NCBI RefSeq assembly: GCF_009806985.1
Contig: NZ_WUAX01000016.1
Span: 370,976 to 434,975 of the forward strand
DNA: 64,000 nt
Source of the DNA: Halorubrum sp. JWXQ-INN 858
GTDB taxonomy: Archaea > Halobacteriota > Halobacteria > Halobacteriales > Haloferacaceae
Direction: 5' to 3'
The notes under the pieces are model-generated. The model saw nothing but the letters and a program-made list of their open reading frames with translations, was not told the DNA's origin and ran no database searches. A program made the translations under genes and the position numbers. Positions within the stretch are counted from its first letter, which is position 1, and every line of letters starts with the position of its first letter. This document shows, one piece after another, positions 9,911-18,589 of the stretch.

Positions 9911-11668
9911 ATGAGCCGCAACGACGAGGTCGCGGACCTCCTGGAGGAGTTCGCGGACCTCCTGGAGGCGACGGGCGTCGAGTACAAGCCGAGCGCCTAC
10001 CGCCGGGCGGCGGAGAACGTCCGCGAGTACCCCGCCCCGATCGAGAATTTGGCGGGCGAGGGGACGGACGCCGTCGCCGGGATCGACCGCGTCGGCGACG
10101 CCATCGCGTCGAAGGTCGTCGAGTACTTCGAGACGGGGTCGATCGCGGAGCTGGAGGAGCTTCGCTCCGAGCTGCCCGTCGACATGCCGGCGCTGACGCG
10201 CGTCGAGGGGGTCGGTCCCAAGACGGTCGGCGCGCTGTACGAGGCGCTTGGGGTCACGACGCTCGACGAGCTCGAGGCGGCCGCGGAGGCCGGCGAGATC
10301 AGCGAGGTGACGGGGTTCGGCGAGAAGACGGAGGCGAACGTCCTCGAGAACGTCCCGTTCGCCCGCGAGGCGGCGAAACGGACCCGTCTCGGCGACGCCC
10401 GGCCGGTCGCGGACGCCGCGCTCGCGTACCTCGCGGACGTCGACGGCGTCGCGAAGGTGGAGGTGGGCGGCTCGATCCGGCGCTGGAAGGCGACGATCGG
10501 GGACGTCGACCTGCTCGTCGCGAGCGCGGACGGCGAGGCGGTCGTCGACGCCTTCGTCGACTGGCCGGACGCTGACGCGACGATCGAGGCCGGAACGGGC
10601 AAGGCGAGCGTCCGCGCCGACGGCACCCGGGTCGACCTTCGAGTCGTGGACGTCGCGGAGTTCGGCGCGGCGCTCCAGTACTTCACGGGGTCGAAGGAGC
10701 ACAACATCGCGGTCCGCAACCGCGCGATCGGTCGCAGCCTGAAGGTCAACGAGTACGGCGTCTTCGACGTCTCGGACGTCGACGACCCGGACGCGGGCCA
10801 GCGGGTCGGCGAGCGCGTCGCCGGCGAGACCGAGGCGGGCGTCTACGAGGCCCTCGACATGGCGTGGATGCCGCCCGAGATCCGTGAGAACACCGGCGAG
10901 GTGGAGGCGGCCGCCGCCGAAACCGAGGGATCGCTCCCCGCGCTCCTCGAGGAGGGCGACGTCCGCGGCGACCTCCACACCCACACCGACTGGTCCGACG
11001 GGGGGTTCACGATCGCGGAGATGGTCGCGGCGGCCGCCGAGCGCGGCTACGCCTTCCACGCGGTCACCGACCACGCAGCGGGGCCGGGGGTGTTCGGAAA
11101 CACCGGCCTCGACGAGGCCGCGATCGCCGAGCAGGCCGACGCCGTCGCGTCGGTCGTCGACGACGCCCCGATCGAGGTGTTCCACGGGATCGAGGCGAAC
11201 ATCGACGCGGCGGGCGCGATCACGACCGACGACGCGACGCTCGCGTCGCTCGACCTCGTCGTCGCCTCGCCGCACTCCGCGCTCGGTCAGGGGTCCGACG
11301 CCGCGACAGAGCGGCTGGTTCGCGCGGTCGAGCACCCCGAGGTCGACGTGCTCGGCCACCCGACCGGCCGGCTCATCAACAGCCGGCAGGGGCTCGAGCC
11401 GGACTTCGAGGCGGTCGCGGAGGCCGCCGCGGCCGCCGACACCGCGATCGAGGTGAACGCCAACCCCGCGCGGCTCGACGCCGACGGCGACGCGGTCCGG
11501 GCCGCGATCGACGCGGGAGCGACGATCGCCGTCAACACGGACGCCCACAGCCCACGCGAGTTCGACAACGTCCGGTACGGCGTCCACACCGCCCGTCGCG
11601 GGTGGGCCGAACGCGCCGACGTCCTCAACACGCGGTCGCCCGAGGAGCTGCGCGCGTTCTTCGGGTGA
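9911..11668 (+). CDS. polX: DNA polymerase X family with PHP exonuclease domain
   Basis: A 585-aa protein. The N-terminal part has the 8-kDa-like region and helix-hairpin-helix motifs (VEGVGPKTVGALY and VTGFGEKTEANV). The palm has GGSIRRWKATIGDVDLLV with catalytic aspartates at about 198 and 200, and a third at about 242 in VDLRVVD. The C-terminal PHP domain begins with GDLHTHTDWSDGG near residue 355 and continues with HAVTDHA and NTDAHSP metal-binding motifs. PolX enzymes fill short gaps in base-excision repair, and the PHP domain gives 3'-5' exonuclease activity. The start at 9911 is chosen because a TATA box sits at 9878-9884. Confidence 0.96.
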   Translation: MSRNDEVADLLEEFADLLEATGVEYKPSAYRRAAENVREYPAPIENLAGEGTDAVAGIDRVGDAIASKVVEYFETGSIAELEELRSELPVDMPALTRVEGVGPKTVGALYEALGVTTLDELEAAAEAGEISEVTGFGEKTEANVLENVPFAREAAKRTRLGDARPVADAALAYLADVDGVAKVEVGGSIRRWKATIGDVDLLVASADGEAVVDAFVDWPDADATIEAGTGKASVRADGTRVDLRVVDVAEFGAALQYFTGSKEHNIAVRNRAIGRSLKVNEYGVFDVSDVDDPDAGQRVGERVAGETEAGVYEALDMAWMPPEIRENTGEVEAAAAETEGSLPALLEEGDVRGDLHTHTDWSDGGFTIAEMVAAAAERGYAFHAVTDHAAGPGVFGNTGLDEAAIAEQADAVASVVDDAPIEVFHGIEANIDAAGAITTDDATLASLDLVVASPHSALGQGSDAATERLVRAVEHPEVDVLGHPTGRLINSRQGLEPDFEAVAEAAAAADTAIEVNANPARLDADGDAVRAAIDAGATIAVNTDAHSPREFDNVRYGVHTARRGWAERADVLNTRSPEELRAFFG

Positions 11669-11722
11669 AGACGCAGCCGCCGGACCGAGCGATTAACCCG
11701 ATCCGGCCGACTACCGCCACGC

Positions 11723-11929
11723 ATGCACGTGACGGTGACCGTCGTCGGCGGGGACGAACACGACTGTGCCCTCGAGGACGGCGCGACGTACGCCGACCTG
11801 ATCCGCGCGGTCGGCTACCACCCGCAGGAGGCGTCGGTCCTCGTCGACGGCTCGCCGGTCCCCGGCGACCGCGTCGTCGACGCCGAGCGGGTCACCCTGC
11901 TGCGACTCATAAAGGGGGGTGCGTCGTGA
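11723..11929 (+). CDS. Ubiquitin-like small archaeal modifier protein, SAMP2-like, with Ala-Ser tail
   Basis: A 68-aa beta-grasp protein related to MoaD/ThiS and closest in pattern to haloarchaeal SAMP2: it shares TYADLIRAVG, VLVDGSPVPGD and the ending LRLIKGG. SAMP2 is adenylated by the E1-like UbaA and serves in protein conjugation and tRNA thiolation. Known SAMP2 ends in Gly-Gly, but here two residues, Ala-Ser, follow the di-glycine before the stop. The frame is clear, because codons AAG GGG GGT GCG TCG TGA can be read directly. Activation would need removal of the tail. The stop overlaps the GTG start of the redoxin gene. Confidence 0.88.
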   Translation: MHVTVTVVGGDEHDCALEDGATYADLIRAVGYHPQEASVLVDGSPVPGDRVVDAERVTLLRLIKGGAS

Positions 11930-12408
11930 CGGCGGGCATCGACGCCGACTTCACGCTCCCGAACGGCGGCCCGGGCCCCGACCCGGTCACGCTCTCCGGG
12001 CTCGACGCCGACCTCGTGGTCGTCCTCTTCCATCGCGACTACCTCTGTGGCAACTGCCGGCGGCAGGCCGCGACGGTCGCCGCGCGCCACGACGAGTTCC
12101 GCGAGCGGGGCGTCGCCGTCGTCTCCGTCCTCCCCGAGTCCGCGGCGCGCGCCGCGGCGTGGGCCGACCGGCGCGACGCCCCGCATCCCGTCCTCGCGGA
12201 CCCCGACAGCGAGGTCGCGGAGCGATACGGCCAGCCCACAGCCTTCGGGGCCGTCGGCCGCCGTCTCGACCTGCTCGGCCGGATGCCGCTGGCCGCGCTC
12301 GTGGATCTCCGGGACCGGACGGAGGTGCTCTGGACGCACGCGGGCGAGACCCCCGGCGACCGTCCGACGGTGGACGACCTGCTCGCGGAGGCCGGGAAGT
12401 TCGCGTGA
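11926..12408 (+). CDS. Redoxin/AhpC-TSA family thioredoxin-fold protein
   Basis: A 160-aa protein starting at GTG 11926, which overlaps the SAMP stop (GTGA), so the two are coupled. The thioredoxin-fold motif is YLCGNCRRQ with cysteines at 41 and 44, followed by a VVSVLPES strand and the cis-proline region PTAFGAVGR. This resembles the peroxiredoxin-like AhpC/TSA proteins. The substrate is unknown, either peroxide or a protein disulfide. The link to a SAMP gene suggests a sulfur or thiol function but is only contextual. Its stop overlaps the acetyltransferase start in the same GTGA manner. Confidence 0.82.
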   Translation: MTAGIDADFTLPNGGPGPDPVTLSGLDADLVVVLFHRDYLCGNCRRQAATVAARHDEFRERGVAVVSVLPESAARAAAWADRRDAPHPVLADPDSEVAERYGQPTAFGAVGRRLDLLGRMPLAALVDLRDRTEVLWTHAGETPGDRPTVDDLLAEAGKFA

Positions 12409-12899
12409 CCGACGACGTCGCTTCCGGCGGCCCGCCGGACGGGATCGCGATCGAGGCGGCGTCGCCCGACGACCGCCTCGACGTCTTACGCGTCCTCGAC
12501 GCCGCGATGCTGTCTGTCGACGCCGACGGGCTCGGCGACCGGATCGCCGACCGGGACGTTCTCGTGGCCCGGTTCGACAGAACGGGGGCGGTCGTCGGCG
12601 CGGTCGTCCTGACCCGCCCGGAGCCCGACCGCCGCCACGTCGACGCGGTGGCGGTCCGCCGCGCGCGACGCGGTCGGGGGACGGGGTCGGCGCTCGTCGC
12701 CGAGGCGGTCCGGGTCGCCGAGGCGGACCCGGGCGTCGGCGTCGTGACGGCGGCGTTCGATCCGTCGCTGTCGGGTTTTTATACGGGGCTCGGGTTCGAG
12801 ATAACGTCGACAGGGGAGCAGGAGGGTGGGAGTGATGGTGACGGCGACGAGAGACTGTGGGGGCGTCTGGACACGACCGATCCCGCCGATCGCTTATAA
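12405..12899 (+). CDS. GNAT family N-acetyltransferase
   Basis: A 164-aa protein with start GTG at 12405, coupled to the redoxin gene. The GNAT acetyl-CoA site is visible as VAVRRARRGRGTGSALVAEAV, which fits the R/Q-x-x-G-x-G/A motif. The downstream strand and helix VVTAAFDPSLSGFYTGLGFE match motif B. The acceptor substrate is unknown. It is the third gene of a tightly coupled cluster after the SAMP and redoxin genes. The C-terminus is Gly-Asp-rich. Confidence 0.85.
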   Translation: MTDDVASGGPPDGIAIEAASPDDRLDVLRVLDAAMLSVDADGLGDRIADRDVLVARFDRTGAVVGAVVLTRPEPDRRHVDAVAVRRARRGRGTGSALVAEAVRVAEADPGVGVVTAAFDPSLSGFYTGLGFEITSTGEQEGGSDGDGDERLWGRLDTTDPADRL

Positions 12900-13198
12900 G
12901 TATCCGTCCGTAAGGAAGTCGTCCGAGTTACTCGATCAATCGTCTCGGAAGCGCTGGCTTCGCGCTTATCAACTCGTTCCTCTGAAAGCGGCGCGAACGA
13001 CACAGGGACCACCCCCGCGGAAGTCCCACCCGGCCGCACCGCAACCACACCTCACGCCTCCCCGGCCTCGCCGCGACTGGCCAGCGGCCAGTCGCAGGCT
13101 CCACCGGAAACCAGAGGTTTCCGAGCCCCCATCCGCCCGTCGACCACGAACGACGGCGAACGACGCCGATAAACGGCCGGGCGGCCTACGGACGCCAA
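12900..13198. other. Gap before rlmE
   Basis: No convincing gene. A short stem-loop AAGCGC...GCGCTT lies at 12949-12967, and a plus-strand TTATAAG overlaps the end of the acetyltransferase gene. A CGATAAACG element near 13168-13176 lies about 27 nt before the rlmE ATG and is its likely TATA box. Confidence 0.45.
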
Positions 13199-14029
13199 AT
13201 GGGACGGAAGGACGACTACTACAACCGCGCGAAACAGCAGGGCTACCGGAGCCGCGCCTCCTACAAGCTGAAACAGATCGACGAGGACGCCGGCCTCTTC
13301 GAGCGCGGCGACACCGTCGTCGACCTCGGGGCCGCGCCCGGCGGCTGGCTTCAGGTCGCCGCCGAGGCCGTCGGCGACGCCGGGACGGTCGTCGGCGTCG
13401 ACCTCCAGCGCATCGAGGACCTCGACGACCACGACGTCGAGACGATCCGCGGCGACATGACCCAGGAGCGGACGCAACACTACCTGAAAAAGGCCGTCGA
13501 CGAGGGAGGCGCCGACGTCGTGATCTCCGACATGGCCCCGAACATGACCGGCGAGTACTCGCTGGACCACGCCCGATCCGTCCACCTCGCCAGACAGGCG
13601 TTCGCGGTCGCCGAGGAGCTGCTCGCCCCCGGCGGCGACTTCGTGGTAAAGGTGTTCCAGGGCGAGGACCTCCACGCGTTCCGGGAGGACGTCGCGGCGG
13701 AGTTCGAGTACGTCCGGACCGTCTCCCCGCCCGCGTCGCGGGACGCCTCCTCCGAGGTGTACATCGTCGCCCGCGGCCGGCTCACCGCGCCCGTCGCCGA
13801 GGGCGACCGCCTCAAGGTGACGATCGAGGGGCTCGGCGACGAGGGCGACGGGATCGCCTACCTCGAGGGCTACTCGCTGTTCGTTCCCGGGACCGAGGTC
13901 GGCGACACCGTCGAAGTCGTCGTCGACGACCTGAAGCCGCGGTTCGGCTTCGCCGAGCGGGTCGACGAAGTCGTTGACGAGGGCAGCGACGGGCGCGGCG
14001 ACGCCGACCGGAAGGAGTCGATCGAATAG
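13199..14029 (+). CDS. rlmE: 23S rRNA 2'-O-methyltransferase RlmE with TRAM domain
   Basis: A 276-aa protein. Residues about 1-205 form the RrmJ/FtsJ fold: the N-terminal basic stretch YRSRASYKLKQID holds the first catalytic lysine, VVDLGAAPGGWLQVA is the SAM site, ISDMAPNMTGEY holds the catalytic aspartate, and FVVKVFQGE the second lysine. Residues about 208-262 are a TRAM domain (DEGDGIAYLEGYSLFVPG), a common archaeal addition that aids RNA binding. It methylates a uridine in the A-loop of 23S rRNA. The tail is acidic. Confidence 0.95.
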   Translation: MGRKDDYYNRAKQQGYRSRASYKLKQIDEDAGLFERGDTVVDLGAAPGGWLQVAAEAVGDAGTVVGVDLQRIEDLDDHDVETIRGDMTQERTQHYLKKAVDEGGADVVISDMAPNMTGEYSLDHARSVHLARQAFAVAEELLAPGGDFVVKVFQGEDLHAFREDVAAEFEYVRTVSPPASRDASSEVYIVARGRLTAPVAEGDRLKVTIEGLGDEGDGIAYLEGYSLFVPGTEVGDTVEVVVDDLKPRFGFAERVDEVVDEGSDGRGDADRKESIE

Positions 14030-14085
14030 CGGCCGGTCCTTTTCTGGCTGGCCGGACGCGGACGGATCGACCCTGTGTCTCCGAG

Positions 14086-15357
14086 TCAGCCGTCGTCGGC
14101 GAAGTCGGCGAGGTTCGACTGGAGCCCGGCCGCCAGCGTCGACTTCCGCCGGAGGCGAGCGAGCGAAACCGGGAGGTGATCGGCGACGCCGCGGACCGCC
14201 TCGCCGAACGTCTCCGCGGTTCCCCGCTCCCCCTCGAAGGCGTTCCGGACCGCCTCCCGGACCTGCCAGACCCCGACGGGCCCCCAGTAGTCCTCCGAGA
14301 CGTGCCGGCAGACGAGGACCTTCGCCTGTCGCCCGCGGTCGTGGAGGTGTTCGAGGACGCCGAGGCGGGCGGCGTAGTACGCGCCGGCGGTCTCCTCGAC
14401 GTACCCCGTGCGGCCTTCCCGCCCCTCGCTGGCGGCGGCGAGGTAGACGCCCGCGGCCGGATCCGGGTTCCAGACGGAGCCGGGAGCCTTCATCTCGACC
14501 AGTTCGTACTCCCACTCGCCGGGGACGAGGACGACCCAGAACGCGTTGCCGAGGTACTCGTTGCGGTGGACCTCGATCGCGTCGACGGTCGGGTTCGAGC
14601 GGATCGTCCCGCGGAGGTACTGCCCGACCGTGTCGTCGACGGCGGTGATCGACCAGCGGGTCGGGACGAGCCGCCGGTCCTCGCCGCGGCCGAGCGCGCC
14701 CGCGGAGAGGATCGTGTTGATCTCGTACACGTCGAACCCGCGCCGATAGAGGTACGTCATCGCGCCCTGCGCGCGCCAGTCGTCGTCCTCCAGCGTCTTC
14801 TTCACGGGCCGGGGAACGTGCGGGTTCTCGCCGAGTTCTGCCGTGCGGGCGGCCGCCCGGGGGCCGGTCGGCGTCTTGATGTCCGCAAGCCCCACGTCGA
14901 AGTCGAGGTCGGGGGTCCCGTCGAGCCCGATCTCGACGTCGACCGGGCGGTCGGCGATCGCGACCTCGCGCTGGACGCCGAGCCAGCCGTCCCACGCGTC
15001 GTGGACGGAGCCGACCTCGGCGTGTCGCGTCGAGTTGAGCAGGCTCGTCCGGCGGTCGAACACGTCCGTGATCGAGACGCCCTCGTCGTACCACGCCGCC
15101 GAGGTCTCGAACCGCTCCGCGCGCTCCTCGCGCCCGACCGGCGAGAGGAGCCCCGTCGACACGTTCGGGTAGTTCGACCGACCGACGAAGATGGACGGCG
15201 AGACGCTGCCGACGATCGCGTCGTCGGAGACGTGCTCGTTGAACCGCCGCTCGAAGGAGTCGAGGTGCTCGACGATCCCGTAGTCCTTCTCGCGGGCCAG
15301 CCGTCGGCGTTCGGCCCGCTCGTTCGCCTCGAACGTCAGGAACTCGTCGAGACGCAT
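14086..15357 (-). CDS. nreA: NreA family DNA repair protein
   Basis: A 423-aa protein of the archaeal Nre family. The visible family features are the start MRLDEFLTFEANERAERRRLAREKDYG, SPSIFVGRSNYPNV and VEIHRNEYLGNAFWVVL-type core blocks. The C-terminus contains QSNLADF, which fits a degenerate PCNA-interacting (PIP) motif, as known for this family. Nre proteins act with PCNA in repair of interstrand crosslinks or similar lesions. It has no N-terminal zinc-finger cysteines, which points to NreA rather than NreB. It is convergent with rlmE, 56 nt apart. Confidence 0.92.
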   Translation of the reverse strand: MRLDEFLTFEANERAERRRLAREKDYGIVEHLDSFERRFNEHVSDDAIVGSVSPSIFVGRSNYPNVSTGLLSPVGREERAERFETSAAWYDEGVSITDVFDRRTSLLNSTRHAEVGSVHDAWDGWLGVQREVAIADRPVDVEIGLDGTPDLDFDVGLADIKTPTGPRAAARTAELGENPHVPRPVKKTLEDDDWRAQGAMTYLYRRGFDVYEINTILSAGALGRGEDRRLVPTRWSITAVDDTVGQYLRGTIRSNPTVDAIEVHRNEYLGNAFWVVLVPGEWEYELVEMKAPGSVWNPDPAAGVYLAAASEGREGRTGYVEETAGAYYAARLGVLEHLHDRGRQAKVLVCRHVSEDYWGPVGVWQVREAVRNAFEGERGTAETFGEAVRGVADHLPVSLARLRRKSTLAAGLQSNLADFADDG

Positions 15358-15436
15358 TCGTCCACGTTACTCCGCGGACCGGCTTGAACGTTCCCGTCGC
15401 GGGGGACGCGATCGGGACCGCGTCGGTCTCGAGGAG

Positions 15437-16426
15437 TCAGCCGTGGATGCCCATCGCTTCGATCTGTTCCTGATACCGGTTGCGAATGGTGACCTCGGTC
15501 ACCTGCGCGACGTCGGCGACCTCGCGCTGGGTCTTCTTCTCGTTGCAGAGCAGCGACGCCGCGTAGATCGCGGCCGCGGCGTACCCCGTCGGCGACTTCC
15601 CGGAGAGCAACCCCTTCGCCGCGGTCGTCTCGATGATCTCGTTGGCCTTCGATTGGACCTCCTCGGAGAGGTCGAGTTCCGAGGAGAACCGGGGGACGTA
15701 CTGCTTCGGGTCGACCGGGCGCATCTCCAGTCCGAGCTCCTGGGAGATGTACCGGTACGTGCGGCCGATCTCCTTGCGGTCGACGCGGGAGACGTCCGCG
15801 ATCTCCTCTAACGACCGGGGGATCCCCTCTTTCCGACAGGCGGCGTACAGCGCGGCCGTCGAGACCCCCTCGATCGAGCGGCCGCGAATGAGGTCCTCCG
15901 AGAGCGCCTGCCGGTAGATAACGGAGGCGACCTCTCGGACCGAGCGCGGAACGCCGAGCGCGCTCGCCATCCGGTCGATCTCCGAGAGCGCGAACTGCAG
16001 GTTCCGCTCGCCGGCGTCCTTCGTCCGGATCCGCTCCTGCCACTTCCGCAGTCGGTGCATCTGTGACCGCTTCTTCGAGGAGATGGAGCGCCCGTACGCG
16101 TCCTTGTCCTTCCAGTCGATCGTCGTCGTCAGCCCCTTGTCGTGCATCGTCTTCGTCGTCGGCGCGCCGACGCGCGATTTCGACTGCCGCTCGGAGTGGT
16201 TGAACGCCCGCCACTCCGGGCCGGGATCGATCCGCTCCTCCTCGATTATCAGCCCGGTCTCCTCGTGGATCAGTTCGCCGTCGGCCGTCCGAGTGAGGTC
16301 CTCGGGGTCGAGGTCCTCGGGGTCCAAGTCGGCGACGTCGACGTCGTCACCCCGTTCGCGTTCCGACCCGTCACCCTCCCGTGTGCGCTGCCGGTCGTGG
16401 TCCCGCTGCCGGGTTGGCCGTGTCAT
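15437..16426 (-). CDS. tfb: Transcription initiation factor TFB lacking zinc-ribbon cysteines
   Basis: A 329-aa TFB. The B-finger/linker block [21 protein letters not shown] is intact at about residues 68-88. Two cyclin folds follow at about 130-215 and 225-315. The N-terminal zinc ribbon is recognisable by position ([19 protein letters not shown]), but all four cysteines are gone and an acidic [10 protein letters not shown] repeat stands in their place. The zinc ribbon normally recruits RNA polymerase, so this paralogue may be a specialised factor. Haloarchaea carry many TFBs. No other in-frame Met or GTG is near, so the ATG at 16426 is favoured. Confidence 0.93.
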   Translation of the reverse strand: MTRPTRQRDHDRQRTREGDGSERERGDDVDVADLDPEDLDPEDLTRTADGELIHEETGLIIEEERIDPGPEWRAFNHSERQSKSRVGAPTTKTMHDKGLTTTIDWKDKDAYGRSISSKKRSQMHRLRKWQERIRTKDAGERNLQFALSEIDRMASALGVPRSVREVASVIYRQALSEDLIRGRSIEGVSTAALYAACRKEGIPRSLEEIADVSRVDRKEIGRTYRYISQELGLEMRPVDPKQYVPRFSSELDLSEEVQSKANEIIETTAAKGLLSGKSPTGYAAAAIYAASLLCNEKKTQREVADVAQVTEVTIRNRYQEQIEAMGIHG

Positions 16427-16430
16427 CGCG

Positions 16431-16463
16431 TTTATATAGTATATCAGTCGGTTGACTTAAAGG
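16431..16463 (-). promoter_or_regulatory. AT-rich promoter region of tfb
   Basis: Two TATA-like elements are readable on the minus strand: TTTAAG at about 16457-16462, about 30 nt before the ATG, and ACTATATAAA at about 16431-16440, only a few nt before it. The first fits a leaderless start at 16426. The second would start transcription inside the annotated frame and could be a blocking site or produce a shorter RNA. Confidence 0.5.
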
Positions 16464-16535
16464 TTTGCGGCGAGGTCCCAAAAGCGTCCGTTCGAGCCCG
16501 CACGTGTCGCGGTCGATCCGCCGGAACCGCCGGCG

Positions 16536-16656
16536 TGGAACGCCTCGGACGGCGTCGCCTGGAACGACTCGGACGGCGTCGCCGGGAACGGCTCAGCTCA
16601 CGTCGCCGGGAGCGGCGCGGACCGCGTCATCGAGAAACGGCTCAGATCGCGTCGCC
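16536..16656. repeat. Degenerate 24-bp tandem repeat, about five units
   Basis: Units start at 16536, 16560, 16584, 16608 and 16632. The first two are nearly identical (TGGAACGCCTCGGACGGCGT and TGGAACGACTCGGACGGCGT cores) and later ones diverge. The last unit overlaps the 3' end of the lipoprotein gene. Confidence 0.75.
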
Positions 16657-17340
16657 CGTCCGATCGACGCGAGGGACGACGGCGGGAGCGATCACGTCGG
16701 CGAGGACCGCTTCCCCTCCGTCCGCATCGGCCTCGGAGACGGACGCCGCACCGCGGCCGTCCGCGTCGTCGTGGACGACGGTCACTCGGTCGGGTGTGGG
16801 GCCGTCGAACGTCGCCGCGACTTCGTAGCCGAGCGCCGTGAACGCCTGCGTGCACAGCTGGTCCGGTCCGGCGTCGTCGACCGCGGCGACGACGACGCGG
16901 AACCCCCCGTCGTCGGTCGGTCCCGCGGTCGAGACCCTCGCCGAGTGACAGCCGGAGGCCCCGATCACGGTCCCGTCGACGTGGACCGCGTCCGCGTCGA
17001 ACTCGACGGCGACCGTCCCCGGGTCGACGGTCGGCTCGCGTTCGACGAGTTCGACGTCGACCGCGCCGGAACGGGGCGTCGACCCGTGCTCCGAACCGTC
17101 GTCCCGAGGATCGCGGTCCTCGCCGCTATCGCCACCATCGCCACCATCGCCGTCATCGCCGCCGTCCTGGCCGCCCGTACTGTCCCAGTTAGCCGCGGGA
17201 TCGTCGTCGTTCCCGCCAACGTCGACGGCTCCCTCGTCGGCGTCAGCCCCGACGGCGGATCCGGCGACCGCGTCCCCTCGACCGACGCAGCCGGCGAGGG
17301 CGACGGTCCCCGCGGCGAGCAGGAGCCCACGTCTGTTCAT
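16642..17340 (-). CDS. Haloarchaeal lipoprotein of unknown function
   Basis: A 232-aa secreted protein. The N-terminus MNRRGLLLAAGTVALAGC has a twin-Arg, a hydrophobic core and a lipobox ending in Cys-18. A Gly-Asp-rich linker (about 20-75) follows, then a conserved-looking beta-rich domain of about 150 residues with two cysteines (GCHSAR and QLCTQAF). I do not recognise the family. No operon partner is evident. The function is unknown. Confidence 0.7.
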   Translation of the reverse strand: MNRRGLLLAAGTVALAGCVGRGDAVAGSAVGADADEGAVDVGGNDDDPAANWDSTGGQDGGDDGDGGDGGDSGEDRDPRDDGSEHGSTPRSGAVDVELVEREPTVDPGTVAVEFDADAVHVDGTVIGASGCHSARVSTAGPTDDGGFRVVVAAVDDAGPDQLCTQAFTALGYEVAATFDGPTPDRVTVVHDDADGRGAASVSEADADGGEAVLADVIAPAVVPRVDRTGDAI

Positions 17341-17472
17341 ACGGTCGGCACGTCGCCGGAGCGGATAGCCGTTGCGTCGGGCCCCCCGCGACGCGAATGG
17401 CGCATGCGATCGGGAACCATAGGACGGCTGGACCGTAACGGTCTTAAGTGGCTCACCGGTACGTAGAGATGA

Positions 17473-17545
17473 GTCCTGGTAGGGTAGTGGACTATCCTCT
17501 TGGCTTGCGGAGCCAGGGACCGGAGTTCAAATCTCCGTCAGGACG
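17473..17545 (+). tRNA. tRNA-Arg (anticodon GCG)
   Basis: The 73-nt sequence folds as a cloverleaf. Acceptor GTCCTGG pairs with TCAGGAC, and the discriminator is G. The anticodon stem TTGGC/GCCAG closes the loop TTGCGGA, giving anticodon GCG. The T-arm CGGAG-TTCAAAT-CTCCG is complete. No CCA is encoded and no intron is seen. Confidence 0.95.
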
Positions 17546-17649
17546 TTTCCGTTCCGTTTTCAGCCGTGAGCCGCCGGTTTTCGTTCGACGGCCCGAGTCA
17601 CCGACCGCACGACGACGAGGATCACCGACCGCACGACGACCGTCCCCGT

Positions 17650-18093
17650 TCACCGGACGCGAGCGAGCACGTAGTAGACGGCGAGCAGCACCGCCACGAC
17701 CGCGACGGTGACCGCCGAGAGGAACGCCGCGACGCGGGGAAACGCCATCCAGAAGGCGATGTAAAACGAGAAGGCGAACGCGAACAACACGAGCACGACC
17801 ACGCCGCGCGTCGGATTCTGAAGCGCGGCGACGAACACCCGCTGTGGCAACGAGAGGTCCTCGAACGCGACCTCCGTCGGCGCGTCATCCGCGCGCGGCG
17901 ACGTGTCCGCGTCCGTGGTCGGTGACCGCTCGTCGCTCCGGGCCGTCGCCTCATCGCTCCGGGCCGTCGGCTCATCGCTCCGGGCCGTCGGCTCGTCGCC
18001 GGGGGCGTTCCCGCCGGCGTCGGCGACCGTGTCGGTTCGTCCCGTGTCGGCGCTGGCCGTCGCGTCCGCCGTGGCGTCGACGTCGTCTGTCAC
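17650..18093 (-). CDS. Small membrane protein with repetitive acidic N-terminus
   Basis: A 147-aa protein. The first 75 residues are hydrophilic with repeats of ARSDE(P/A)T. The last 70 hold two transmembrane helices (VVVLVLFAFAFSFYIAFWM and SAVTVAVVAVLLAVYYVLA) after a short helix LSLPQRVFVAAL. I recognise no family beyond a haloarchaeal membrane protein. It converges with the tRNA-Arg gene. Confidence 0.65.
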   Translation of the reverse strand: MTDDVDATADATASADTGRTDTVADAGGNAPGDEPTARSDEPTARSDEATARSDERSPTTDADTSPRADDAPTEVAFEDLSLPQRVFVAALQNPTRGVVVLVLFAFAFSFYIAFWMAFPRVAAFLSAVTVAVVAVLLAVYYVLARVR

Positions 18094-18178
18094 GCCCGAG
18101 GCTACGGACCGGTCGACCCTGTAGCTATCGCTCCCGAAGCCGTGGCCTCACCCCACGTGAGCGAGAACGGTCCCGATC

Positions 18179-18237
18179 GAGCGGAACCGAACTGAGCGGA
18201 ACCGAACTGAATGGAACCGAACTGAATGGAACTCACC
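18179..18237. repeat. 15-bp tandem repeat downstream of crcB
   Basis: About four units of GAGCGGAACCGAACT or GAATGGAACCGAACT occur, starting at 18179, 18194, 18209 and 18224. The last unit carries the crcB stop codon. Confidence 0.8.
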
Positions 18238-18589
18238 ACACCGCGGTCGCCAGCGCCGACCCGAGGAAAAACGCGAGGAACGCGGCCACGAGGTTGGCGA
18301 GCGCGAAGCCGACTGCGACCCCGGCCTGGCCGTCCTCCGCGGTGGAGACCGTCTCGACGGCGAACGACGAGAAGGTGGTGAACGCGCCACAGAACCCGAT
18401 CGCGGCCGCGATCGCGAGCGCGGATCCGACCGGGGCGACGAGGAGCCACCCGAGCACGAAGCTCCCGGCGGCGTTGACGATCACGATCGCCTCCCGACCG
18501 TCGACCGCCAGGCCGACCGCGTGCCGTGCCGTCGCGCCGAACGCGCCACCGACGCCGACCAGGAGGGCGGCGACGAGCGGGTCGGTCAC
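18233..18589 (-). CDS. crcB: CrcB/Fluc fluoride channel subunit
   Basis: A 118-aa four-helix protein. The motif GGAFGATARHAVG near the start and GFCGAFTTFSSF at about 68-79 match CrcB/Fluc. Its start overlaps the stop of the upstream paralogue (ATGA). Fluc channels export fluoride as antiparallel dimers. Two adjacent small genes suggest a heterodimer in which each gene supplies one orientation. Confidence 0.93.
   Translation of the reverse strand: MTDPLVAALLVGVGGAFGATARHAVGLAVDGREAIVIVNAAGSFVLGWLLVAPVGSALAIAAAIGFCGAFTTFSSFAVETVSTAEDGQAGVAVGFALANLVAAFLAFFLGSALATAVW

Noticed and set aside
12900..13000. Possible small RNA after the acetyltransferase gene
   Set aside because: Only a weak 6-bp stem and a TATA-like word overlapping a coding end; not enough.
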